Source: Polyangiaceae bacterium (GTDB taxonomy: Bacteria > Myxococcota_A > Polyangia > Polyangiales > Polyangiaceae). From it: DNA of 64,000 nt. The position numbers and the translations under genes were made by a program. The stretch is taken from contig JADLEQ010000023.1 in NCBI GenBank assembly GCA_020846005.1, positions 40,626-104,625 on the forward strand, written 5' to 3'. Positions 55,447 to 63,810 of the stretch are shown here, piece by piece; within the stretch, counting starts at the first letter, position 1; the number at the start of each line of letters is the position of its first letter. The notes under the pieces were generated by a model. The model ran no database searches, was not told where the DNA came from, and was given only the letters and a program-made list of their open reading frames with translations.

Positions 55447-56781
55447 ATGTATCCTCCCGCGGGAGCTGGTGGCGTCGCGACGCTGCGCGTCGAGGTGCCG
55501 GTCCAGCAGAAGGGCGCGCTCTACCATCGTCACCCGGAGCACTCGCTCCCGCCCTCGGCTACGGTCGTGGTCGACGACGGCGACGTCGCGGTGCTCACGA
55601 GCTCCGGGCGCGCGCTCGGGCAGCTCGGGCCCGGTACGCACGCGCTCTCGCCAGCGAGCGCGCCCTTCCTGGCGTCGGTGGTGGACCCAGCCTCCGGCGC
55701 CGTCGACGCGGAGGTCCACTTCCTCCGCACGACACCGGTCAGCGCGCTGCCCGTCGGTGGTCCGGTCGGCAAGCTCACGGACTCGAACGGCAACGAGCTG
55801 GCGATCGCGTATCAGGCGAAGCTGTCGTTCGTGGTGCGCGACCCGGCGAAGGCGGCGCTCGCGTTCGCGCACGTGCGGGGCGATCCGGTCGAGCGCGTGA
55901 AGCAGCTCGTCGGGCGCGGGCTGCTCGCGAGCGTCGTGCGCCTCGAGAAGCGCGGCGAGGTGATGATCTCGAGCCTTGCGCGCGCGGGCCGCGCCGTGGC
56001 GGAGGACGCCAAGACGAGCGAGCTCGGCCTCGGCGATCTCGGGATCGACGTGCTGGGGCTCGATGGCCTCGAGCTCACTCGCCAGGCCCCCGGCGCCGAG
56101 CCGGCCGCCGCGGCGCGCCCGCTGCCGGGCCCGGCTCCGGCGGGCGCCGCGCCGCCACCAGCCGCGGCCTACGCGCCGCCCGGCCCGGCGGGCGCGCCGC
56201 ACGCTGGCGGGCCTCACGCGGGGTACGCTGCGGCGCCGGGCGTGGCTCCGCCCGGGCCGCCCGCACCTCCGCCCGGTCCTTCGTGGCCGGGGTTCGGGCC
56301 GCAGCAGCCGGCGGCCGCGCCTGCTGCGCCCCGCCCGGCGGCCTGGCCGGGGTTCGGGCCCGCCGGGGCCGCCGCGGCGGGCGCCGTCGGCGCAGCGGCG
56401 GCGGCGCCCGCGGCCGCCGGCGCGGCCGAGCTCCGGTTCACCCTACCCGGTATCCTCTACTCCGATCACCAGGCCCGAGTCGACGTGCGCGCGAACCTCC
56501 ACGGCGTGTTCGTCGGCGCGCCCGTGCCCGAGAGCCACACGCGCTGGTTGATCGACACCCTCGGCCAGGCGATGGCCGCGATCGCGCGCGACTACTCCGG
56601 CCCGGTCCTCGACGTGGACCAGTTCCGCCCGCAGCTCGCCGAGGCGCTCACGCAGGCGGTGGCCCCCGTCCTCGCGCAAGGTGGGCTGCAGGGCCACGTC
56701 GTCGTGGTGCAGGTCGAGCTCCCCGCGAACGATCCAGGTGTGCAGCACCTGGTCGCGCTCCGCCAGCACGGCAGGTACTGA
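55447..56781 (+). CDS. SPFH/band-7-type protein with Ala/Pro-rich linker
   Basis: A 444-residue protein. Residues about 10-215 resemble an SPFH domain of the virion-core/YdjI type: EVPVQQKGALYHRHPEHSLP, TVVVDDGDVAVLTSSGRALG, LGPGTHALSPASAPFL and KLSFVVRDPAKAALAFAHVR. A long Ala/Pro/Gly linker (about 220-340) with WPGFGP-like repeats separates it from a C-terminal beta/alpha domain of unknown function (LRFTLPGILYSDHQARVDVR, then VVVQVELPAN). SPFH proteins form oligomeric membrane-associated scaffolds. A GATATC box lies nine bases before the ATG. Confidence 0.7.
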   Translation: MYPPAGAGGVATLRVEVPVQQKGALYHRHPEHSLPPSATVVVDDGDVAVLTSSGRALGQLGPGTHALSPASAPFLASVVDPASGAVDAEVHFLRTTPVSALPVGGPVGKLTDSNGNELAIAYQAKLSFVVRDPAKAALAFAHVRGDPVERVKQLVGRGLLASVVRLEKRGEVMISSLARAGRAVAEDAKTSELGLGDLGIDVLGLDGLELTRQAPGAEPAAAARPLPGPAPAGAAPPPAAAYAPPGPAGAPHAGGPHAGYAAAPGVAPPGPPAPPPGPSWPGFGPQQPAAAPAAPRPAAWPGFGPAGAAAAGAVGAAAAAPAAAGAAELRFTLPGILYSDHQARVDVRANLHGVFVGAPVPESHTRWLIDTLGQAMAAIARDYSGPVLDVDQFRPQLAEALTQAVAPVLAQGGLQGHVVVVQVELPANDPGVQHLVALRQHGRY

Positions 56782-56876
56782 GGCGAAGCGCCGCGTTCGA
56801 GGGCCGGGGTGAGGCGCCTCGGTGAGGAGGCCGCGCCTGCCCCTCGCCGGTGGGGGCTCCACGGCTCGAACGGCCC

Positions 56877-57318
56877 TGGCTGCGTGGGGGTTCCCCGCGC
56901 TCGTTCGTGGCGCGCGGCGAGGGCGAGAGCTTCGCGTGGCGCAGCGACTGCATCGCCAGAACCTCGCCAAGCGGCAGGTGAAGGCCCCCAAGCGCTACGT
57001 GCGCGACTCCGGGCCGCCGCACGCGCTCCTCGGGCTGCGCGCTCGCGCCGAGCCGCTGGAGAGCCCACGCGGCGGGGCCTCCTGGGAGGGATCCTGCCTC
57101 GACCCGGTGCGCCGTGGGTTGGGGGCGGCCCACGCGAGGCCTACCTCTGGGCCACCGACCCGGGCGCCGAACTCGGCCTGCTCGTCGTCCGCGGAGGCGC
57201 CGAGTCGTTCGCGCGGGGCGAGCGTCACCACGCGGTGGCCGCCTCGCGCATGCCGGAGGACCTCCCGGCGCTGGTCGGCCGAGCGGCGCGCGCGAGCCGG
57301 GTCCCTACACGTAGGCGC
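56877..57318 (+). pseudogene. Decayed relic of an AAA/DUF4143-type ATPase
   Basis: This gene-free stretch contains pieces of one protein family in three frames: W-LRGGSPRSFVARG and SFAWRSDCIART (frame of 56877), then NLAKRQVKAPKRYVRDSG, HALLGLRARAE and GGASWEGSC (frame of 56822), then EAYLWATDPGAELGLLVVRGG and ERHHAVAASRMPEDLPALV (frame of 57133). They match, in order, the end of the AAA part and the DUF4143 domain of predicted ATPases. The N-terminal ATPase domain and at least two internal stretches (about 60 and 35 residues by comparison with my memory of the family) are missing. The flanks are the SPFH gene and a convergent GspC-like gene. Confidence 0.7.
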
Positions 57319-57371
57319 GGCCCGACGCGGCCGTGGCGCCGGCCCGCGCCTCGCACGCGCCCGGCAGGCGC

Positions 57372-58343
57372 TCAGCGGATCCGGATCTCGACGACCACCG
57401 GCTCCCCCCGCCGAAGCAGGCGCAGCCGGAGCACGCTCGTCGAGCGGAGCTTCGACCAGCCGGCGAGCGCCGCTTCGCGACCGGTGACGGGCGCCTCGTC
57501 GATCGCCTCCAGCCGGTCGCCGCTGCGCACGCCGAGCGCGTGGAGCGCCGAGCCCTCGGTGACGCCGAAGAGTCGCAGGCCGACGACCTTGCCGTCCACC
57601 TGCTCTGCGAAGTACTTCGACTCGGGCGCGAGCGTCGCCGGATCGGCCAGCAGCCGCTCCACCGCGGCGCGCTCGAGGATCACCGTGCCGTCGCCGGAGC
57701 GCGTCACGAGGCCGGTGAGCGACGGCGCCGCGTCGGCCGCTGCGCCCGCGCGGGACTCGGGGAGCGAGGACACCGGGAGCGGAGGCGGCGCCGCGTCCGT
57801 GAAGAGGAGCGCCTGGCAGAGACCCTCGGCGCCCTCGAGCCACACCCCTGGACTCATCGCGCGCGGGTTGTCGCCGACCCGCACCACGCGGCGTGTGCCG
57901 ACGGTGTCCCCGGCGCGCACGCGGCGCGAGCCGGGCTCACCCGCGACCGTCACGCTCGCGGTCGAGTCCGCGGCGCGCTCGTGCTCGCTCACGATCGTGA
58001 CGCGCACGTCGGCGCAGATCGGCGCGGCCAATGGATCCCCGGACGCGAGCTCCAGCGGGGCGCTCGCGTCGGGCGCGCCGGTCTCCGGCGCTCGGAGCGG
58101 GCCCATCGTCGAGTCGAACGGGTTGCGATCGCGGAGTGCGCGGCCGTGGCGGAGCTCCGGCGCCGAGGCCGAGGGCTCCGGCGTCGAGCGGCTCGCGACC
58201 CACGTGCTCGCGGCGGGCCCGTCGCCTCCCAGCAACAGCCCGAGGCCCCGCGCCTGGAGCCACATCGCGACCGCCGCTGCGCCGAGGACGAAGAGGCGCC
58301 ATCTCCGGCGCAGGAAGCCCTCGACCCGCCTGCTCGGCGTCAC
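57372..58343 (-). CDS. GspC-like inner-membrane protein with PDZ domain
   Basis: A 323-residue protein with one N-terminal membrane helix (RLFVLGAAAVAMWLQARGLG, about 15-34), a region of homology to type II secretion GspC (RNPFDST, then VTIVSEHERAADSTASVTVA, then RRVRAGDTVGTRRVVRVG), and a C-terminal PDZ-like domain (GVTEGSALHALGVRSGDRLE, then AIDEAPVTGREAALA). GspC links the inner-membrane platform to the outer-membrane secretin. No other gsp gene is present, so it may be an isolated relative. The GTG overlaps the ferredoxin stop by GTGA. Confidence 0.7.
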   Translation of the reverse strand: MTPSRRVEGFLRRRWRLFVLGAAAVAMWLQARGLGLLLGGDGPAASTWVASRSTPEPSASAPELRHGRALRDRNPFDSTMGPLRAPETGAPDASAPLELASGDPLAAPICADVRVTIVSEHERAADSTASVTVAGEPGSRRVRAGDTVGTRRVVRVGDNPRAMSPGVWLEGAEGLCQALLFTDAAPPPLPVSSLPESRAGAAADAAPSLTGLVTRSGDGTVILERAAVERLLADPATLAPESKYFAEQVDGKVVGLRLFGVTEGSALHALGVRSGDRLEAIDEAPVTGREAALAGWSKLRSTSVLRLRLLRRGEPVVVEIRIR

Positions 58344-58696
58344 CCGGCCGCGCCCCTCCGCGCCGCCGGCTCCACGAAGTCGTCCTCGCCGAGGGCGAGG
58401 CGCTCGAGCCGCTCGCCCCGCGCGAGCGCCTCGACCAGCTCGGGCAGATCGGCCTCCGTCACTCGCCCGTAAAACGTCCCCTCCGGGAAGACCGCCACGA
58501 CCGGGCCGGCCCAGCACACGTCCAGGCAGCTCGAGGTGCACGCTCGCACCTCGGTGGCGGCCAGCCCGCGCTCCTCGAGCAGCGCCTTGAGCCGGGCGTG
58601 GAGCTCCACCGCACCCCGCGCGGCGCAGGAGCCACGCGGCGCGCCGTCCGGGCGCCGGTTCGCACACACGAAGAGGTAGCGCTCACGGCGGGGCAC
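58340..58696 (-). CDS. Thioredoxin-like [2Fe-2S] ferredoxin
   Basis: A 118-residue protein with the fold of thioredoxin-like ferredoxins. The first Cys pair lies in RYLFVCANRRPDG and PRGSC (12 residues between), and the second in CTSSCLDVC about 33 residues later. FPEGTFYGRVTEADLPELVE is the typical C-terminal part. These proteins carry electrons and bind one [2Fe-2S] cluster. The GTG at 58696 gives the usual length; upstream sequence is open but is not homologous. It is coupled to the GspC-like gene. The HExxH gene starts 64 bp away in the other direction. Confidence 0.82.
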   Translation of the reverse strand: MPRRERYLFVCANRRPDGAPRGSCAARGAVELHARLKALLEERGLAATEVRACTSSCLDVCWAGPVVAVFPEGTFYGRVTEADLPELVEALARGERLERLALGEDDFVEPAARRGAAG

Positions 58697-58760
58697 GGCG
58701 CGAGCTTGGTCCGCCGCGCGCGCGGGCACAAGCGCCGCCGCGAGGTACGCTGCGAGCTCG

Positions 58761-60035
58761 ATGCAGCCCCCGCGAGACCTCACGCTCCCGGAGCCCGGCT
58801 CGACGACCCTGCGCGCCGTGCTCGGCGCGTTCCTCCGTCGCAACCTCGCCGATCTGCTCCGGCTCCCGCTCGGTCGCTTCGCGACCCCGGTGTTCGACGC
58901 CTTCTCGGACGTGCGGCTCCACCTCGAGCGCCTGTCGCGGACGGGCGGAGCGCCAGCGGTCTACGCGGCCACCCGTCGAGTCGGCGCGAGCACGTTCATC
59001 GCCTGCTTGCAGCGCGAGCTGTGGGGTGAGGGGGACGTTCGCAAGCTCGACGCCTGGCTCACCGAGCTCACCGCGACGCTCGGGGTCGAGCTCGCGCGGC
59101 TCGGCGAGCTGCCCGCGGGCGGGCTGCTGCTGCGGCAGCCGGCGCGACGCGTCCTCTCGGTGGAGGGCGACCTCCTGCTCGAGCTGCTGCCCGGCGCGAC
59201 GCTCGGCCTCCAGCCCGGGCGGCTCGTCGTCGCCTCTGGCGGATCGACGATCGAGCTCGAGCTCGCGCGTCTGCCCGAGTCCGCCCCCCTCCCGGGCGCC
59301 GCGCTCACGCGCCCGAGCGAGCCGATCGTCGAGGGGCTCTACCTCGCCTGCGCAGACGACAATCCGCTCGCGTCCCACGAGGCGCACCCGGAGAAGCACG
59401 GCAACGCCGTCGACCTCGGCGGGCGCTCGCGGGCGGAGTGGGTGCGATCGCTCCGCGCCTCGGTCGAGCTGGTCGACGCGCTGCTCCCCGACCTCGGGCG
59501 GGAGCTGCGGCTCGTGATGCAGGCCCTCGTCCCGGTCGGGTGGCACGAGGAGCGCCACCTCTCGGCCTCGTACGCGGAGGCGATCGGCAAGGCGTACCTC
59601 ACGCTCCACCCGGACCCGATGACGATGGTGGAGGCGCTGATCCACGAGTTCTCGCACAACAAGCTGAACGCGCTCTTCCGCCTGGACCGCCTGCTGGAGA
59701 ACGGCTTCACCGAGCTCGTGGCCTCGCCCGTGCGCCCCGATCCGCGGCCTCTGCACGGCGTGCTCCTGGCGGTGCACGCGTTCGTCCCCGTGGCGCGCCT
59801 GTACGAGCGCCTCCGCGAGGAGGGCCACGAGCTCGCGCGCTCGCCGCGCTTCGAGCCACGCTTCCAGCAGATCGTGGCGGGCAACCACGCCGGGACGCGG
59901 ACGCTCCTCGCGCGTGCGCGCGCGACGCCGGTGGGGCAGGGCCTCGTGGACGAGCTCGCCCGCTGGGACGAGCACTTCGCGTACGCGCGCGGCACGGCCA
60001 CCGCCGAGGCGCCCGTGGTGTCGCTGGACGTGTGA
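58761..60035 (+). CDS. HExxH-motif peptide-modification-type protein (aKG-HExxH beta-hydroxylase family)
   Basis: A 424-residue protein. The HExxH motif is HEFSH (295-299) in MVEALIHEFSHNKLNALFRL, followed by LVASPVRPDPRPLHGVLLAV and HAFVPVARLYERL, the conserved downstream stretch of this family. Members are found in ribosomally made peptide clusters and were recently linked to iron/2-oxoglutarate-type peptide hydroxylation. No radical SAM partner or obvious precursor gene is nearby, so the substrate is unknown. A TACGCT box lies nine bases before the ATG. The N-terminal 200 residues are helical and likely structural. Confidence 0.75.
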   Translation: MQPPRDLTLPEPGSTTLRAVLGAFLRRNLADLLRLPLGRFATPVFDAFSDVRLHLERLSRTGGAPAVYAATRRVGASTFIACLQRELWGEGDVRKLDAWLTELTATLGVELARLGELPAGGLLLRQPARRVLSVEGDLLLELLPGATLGLQPGRLVVASGGSTIELELARLPESAPLPGAALTRPSEPIVEGLYLACADDNPLASHEAHPEKHGNAVDLGGRSRAEWVRSLRASVELVDALLPDLGRELRLVMQALVPVGWHEERHLSASYAEAIGKAYLTLHPDPMTMVEALIHEFSHNKLNALFRLDRLLENGFTELVASPVRPDPRPLHGVLLAVHAFVPVARLYERLREEGHELARSPRFEPRFQQIVAGNHAGTRTLLARARATPVGQGLVDELARWDEHFAYARGTATAEAPVVSLDV

Positions 60036-60121
60036 GCGCTCGCCGGGGGAGCGTCCCGCGCCGCCCCCCCGGGCCTCCAACCCCTGGGAACCACGCCACA
60101 TTCGCTTGATGCAGTTTTCGC

Positions 60122-60151
60122 TGGACACCTCTCCCCGGCTCCGGCCATACT
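60122..60151 (+). promoter_or_regulatory. Promoter of the trypsin-like protease gene
   Basis: A -35 TGGACA (60122-60127, five of six consensus bases) and a -10 CATACT (60146-60151) are 18 bp apart. The transcript would start about 30 bases before AGGAGG (60179-60184), which sits five bases before the ATG at 60190. This well-formed promoter and ribosome site support that ATG as the intended start of the protease. Confidence 0.6.
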
Positions 60152-60189
60152 CCATCCTGGGTCCGGTCGGGATCGAAGAGGAGGACGGC

Positions 60190-63100
60190 ATGGCGAGGGA
60201 ACGGCGAACGGCGAACGGCGAACGGCGAACGGCGAACGGCGAACGGCGAACGGCGAACGGCGAACGGCGAACGGCGAACGGCGAACGGCGAACGGCGAAC
60301 GGCGCTGGCGCTGGCAGTGGCGCTGCTGAGCGTCGCGTGTGATCGAGTGGAGGCGGGGCCCGCGCCGGCGAGCGACCGGGCGCCGATCGGGGCCGGGGTG
60401 GCGGCGCACGGGGACAGTCTGGCGGAGTACGAGCGCGCCACGGTGCGCGTGCGCACTCCGCTGCACGGCTGCTCCGGCACGTTGGTGACCCCGCTGCACG
60501 TCCTGACGGCTGCGCACTGCGTCGTCCCGATGGAGCGCGACGGGCTCGACTGCGTGACGCCTCCGGCGGCGACGCCGATGTGCAACCACCAAATCCCGGT
60601 CGGGTCGTTCGAGTTCGCGCTCTACCAGGGTGAGCCGTGCGAGCCCGCGCTCTGGGTGCAGGGGGCCGTCGAGAGCATCGCGGTGCGAGGCGACGTGTGC
60701 TCCAGCCCGTCGAGCCCGGTGCACCTCGACCTGTGCACGGACGAGGGGAGCTCGCAGGATGTCGCGATCGTCACGCTGAAGAGCCGCGTGCCTGGGAGCT
60801 GGCAGCGCCCCATCAACCCGCGGACACCGTCGGGCGTCGCCGGTGGCTTCGGGCCCCCCGGCTGCGCGTTCGACGAAGACACGACGGCGCGGCTCGTCGG
60901 CTACGGGCTCGCGGATCACGGCCTCGTCCCGGGAGGTTCAGCGGCGTCGGGGAACGACGACCACTGCCGCCTGGTCAACGGCAGCACGGGGTGGAGCGCC
61001 GGCGACGGCGTGATCTCCAACGACTGGGGCCTCGCGTCGACCTACGAGGGGCACCTCCCGGGCGACTCCGGGGGGCCGATCTTCATGGGCGGCCGGCTCT
61101 GCGGGGTGGCGTCGTCGGTGTACCCCCTCGGGTGGCCGCCGGCGTCGACGGGCTGCGACTACGCCAACCTGGCGACGGGCGCGAACCAGGCCTTCCTCGA
61201 GCAGCACCTGCTCGACGAGTCGAAGACTCACTACCGCGGGCAGTGCAACCCCGGCGAGCTGGCGGGCAAGCCGGAGGCGCTGGCGGATCTCGACGCCGAC
61301 TGCGACGGCTGGCCGGACGCCTGCGATCCGTGCCCGTTCCTCGCCGAGGAGGAGCCGTTCACCGCGGACGCCGGGGACTGGGACGGCGACGGCGTGCCCG
61401 ATCGCTGCGACGACTGCCCCGCGACACCGAACCCATACCCACGCGGGACGTTCACCGTGCCGCCGCCGATCCCGGGTGAGTGCACGGTGGTGGCCACGTC
61501 GGCGACGTTCGCGCCGCAGGAGGATTTCGACGGCGACGGCGCGGGCGACGTGTGCGATCTCTGCCCCGAGCGCAGGCCGCTGCACGCGTCCTCTGGCGTC
61601 GAGCACCTCGACGCGGACGAGGACGGCGTCGGCGACGAGTGCGACTACTGCGGCCTGGAGGACGCCTTCGCCTCCTGCCAGACGGACGCCGACTGCGACC
61701 GCCGGACCCTCCAGGGCGAGGTGGACCCTGGGTTCTGCATCGCGAAGGGCAGGTTCGGGCGCTGCGGCGGGGACCGGCGCGCCTGCCTGACCAACGGCGA
61801 CTGCCAGACGGGCACCACCTGCGTGGAGGACGGCCAGTACGGCAAGTGCAGCCAGCTCACCGGAGACGCGAACGACAACGGGGTGGGCGGGCGCTGCGAC
61901 GCCTGCGATCACGTGGTGAGCGACACCGTGGTCGTGCAGAACTCGAACCGCATGGCCGAGTTCCTCGAGAACGTGCTGGCCGCGCCGCTCGGGGACGCCT
62001 GCGACCCGGTGCCGGTGTACTCGGCGTGGCAGGTGACGCCGCCGAACGACGTCGCGAAGTTCGACGCGATGCAGCGCTCGATGTTCTACGGCGCCGCGGG
62101 GCTGGGCCGCTCGGACGACGGCAGCAACGTGAGCGCGGTCTCGCTGGCGGCGGGCTTCCGCTGGTGCGACTGCTTCAACGCGCCGCCGGACGAGGGGATC
62201 GCGGAGCCGGCGGTGGATCAGTGCATGAAGCTGGAGCGCGGGTGCCGGGTCCCCAGCCGAGCGAACTCGTGGAGCGAAGCCCAGGACACCACATGGAAGC
62301 GCATCACCACGCGCGCCTTCCCCGCGTCGCTGCTCGCGCTGCCGGTCCAGGTGCCGCCGGGCTCCTACGATCAGAGCGTCCGGCGGACGTACGAGCCCGG
62401 GCGGGTCACCGCCTCCAACCCGCTGCAGCGGATCCTCTCGACTCCGTACGCCGAGGGGGGCGCGTGGCGCATGGGCGGCGCGCTCGACGCGCTCTTCTGG
62501 GACCACGCGACCGACCTCCAGGCGGGGCGGGTGACGAGCTACGTCGACTCCGGCGGCACCACCATCACGCGCGGGGCGCTCTGGAGCCACGTCCAGCACG
62601 AGCCGGGGGTCTACGCCTCGAGCCGCGACCAGCTCTACCTCGAGACGATCGGCTCGAAGTTCGGCCTCCGGGATCACTACGCCCAGGTCGAGACGCCCAA
62701 CCTCTACTGGAGCCCCAAGATCTACAGCGTGCCGATCCTCTTCCGCCGCTGGCCGGTCGAGCGCGGCCCGGTGTGGCGCGGCGATCTCGTCGCCGGCGCC
62801 GTGGTGGGCAGCGCGCCGCTCTGGGGGCGGGCGCCCGGCTCCGGCGTGCTGCGGTGCGAGGGCGGCTGCACGGCGTACACGCGCGAGGGCGTCGAGCCGA
62901 TCGAGCACGCCGGCGCGGAGCTCGCGGCGCTCCTCTCCGATCGCACGCTCGGCTTCGTGACGCCGGCGGAGTCGGGGACCTTCCTGCGAGCGCGCGTGGC
63001 CGGGAGCAGCTTCACGGGGCCGCACGTCGCCGCCATCGCGCTGCCGCGGCGCTACGAGGGCGGCGCGCTGGCGGTCCGCGCGGTGATGGTGGGCACCAGC

Positions 63101-63808
63101 GGGCTGTCCGTCTACGAGGCCGGGTCCGACCACGCGCGCGCGGCGAGCGCCGCTCCTGCCGAGGCGCCCTCGCCGGCGCCGCGCCGGGACGCCTACCACG
63201 CGCTCTCCGTCCTGCACGACTCCGTGTACATGGTGGGCGGGCGACTCGACTCCGGCACGTGGGCGGGCGACGTGTGGCGCATGGGCGGGTCGGCGCGCGC
63301 CTGGTCGCGGCTCCTCGCGCCCGGCAAGGGCCAGCCGTGGAGCGATCCCTCGCCTCGGGACGTGCGCGCCGTCGGCCTAGACGCCGCGCACGGAGTGCTC
63401 GCGTTCGTCGACCACACCGAGGCGCGTGGCGCGTTCGGCGTGCGCGTCCCGCTCGCTCGCCTCGTCACGGTGGACACCGCGACGGGGCAGGGGCGGATCG
63501 AGCTGGTCGTCCCGCGGGTGGGGCTCTACGAGGACGTGAGCCTGGTCGCGCGCGGGGATCGGAGCTGGGTGCTGGTGGGCCAGGTCCGTGGCGACCGCGC
63601 GTGGCACGCGTGGGACTTTCGCCTCGAGCCCGGCGGTGGCATCCGCTGGCGCGGCTTCGCGAGCCGCCGGGGCGAGCTCCTCGAGGCGCCCGTGCTGAGC
63701 TCCGAGGGCGTGACGCTGTTCACGGTGGGGGCCCGGCGCGAGCTCGAGGCCCACGATCTCGGGCCGTCGCTCTTCCAGCCCCACGCCGCCGGGTGCGGGA
63801 GCCTGTAG
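60190..63808 (+). CDS. Secreted trypsin-like serine protease with Ca-binding repeats and kelch-like region; frame-shifted by a 7-bp repeat
   Basis: From the hydrophobic lipoprotein signal (ALALAVALLSVAC, Cys at 60338-60340) the frame is open to 63808. The S1 protease has LTAAHC (His), DVAIVTLK (Asp) and GDSGGPIF (Ser). Five Asp/Cys-rich thrombospondin type-3-like repeats follow, such as DWDGDGVPDRCDDCP, and a kelch-like region (SVYMVGGRLDSGTWAGDVWR) lies near the C-terminus. The well-placed ATG at 60190 (AGGAGG, five bases upstream) is out of frame by one base because of 15 copies of GAACGGC at 60199-60303; now it encodes only a 50-residue peptide. A GTG at 60317 lies inside the signal core. 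With 14 or 17 copies the full protein would be read. Phase variation is inferred. Confidence 0.8.
60199..60303. repeat. Fifteen perfect tandem copies of a 7-bp unit (GAACGGC)
   Basis: One hundred and five bases consist of 15 uninterrupted identical copies of GAACGGC, starting nine bases after an ATG with a good ribosome site. All three frames through the tract are free of stops and read as repeats of ERRTANG. Because seven is not a multiple of three, a gain or loss of one unit changes the frame of everything downstream. This is the classic form of a slipped-strand phase-variation tract. Confidence 0.97.
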
Positions 63809-63810
63809 CC

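Noticed and set aside
60199..60303. Possible CRISPR array or ERRTANG peptide precursor
   Set aside because: Units are 7 bp without spacers, and the peptide repeat is just the three-frame reading of a heptamer; there are no Cas genes.
60109..60342. Alternative start at an ATG at 60109 reading into the repeat tract
   Set aside because: It is in the same frame as the ATG at 60190 and would begin before the predicted transcription start; it lacks a ribosome site.
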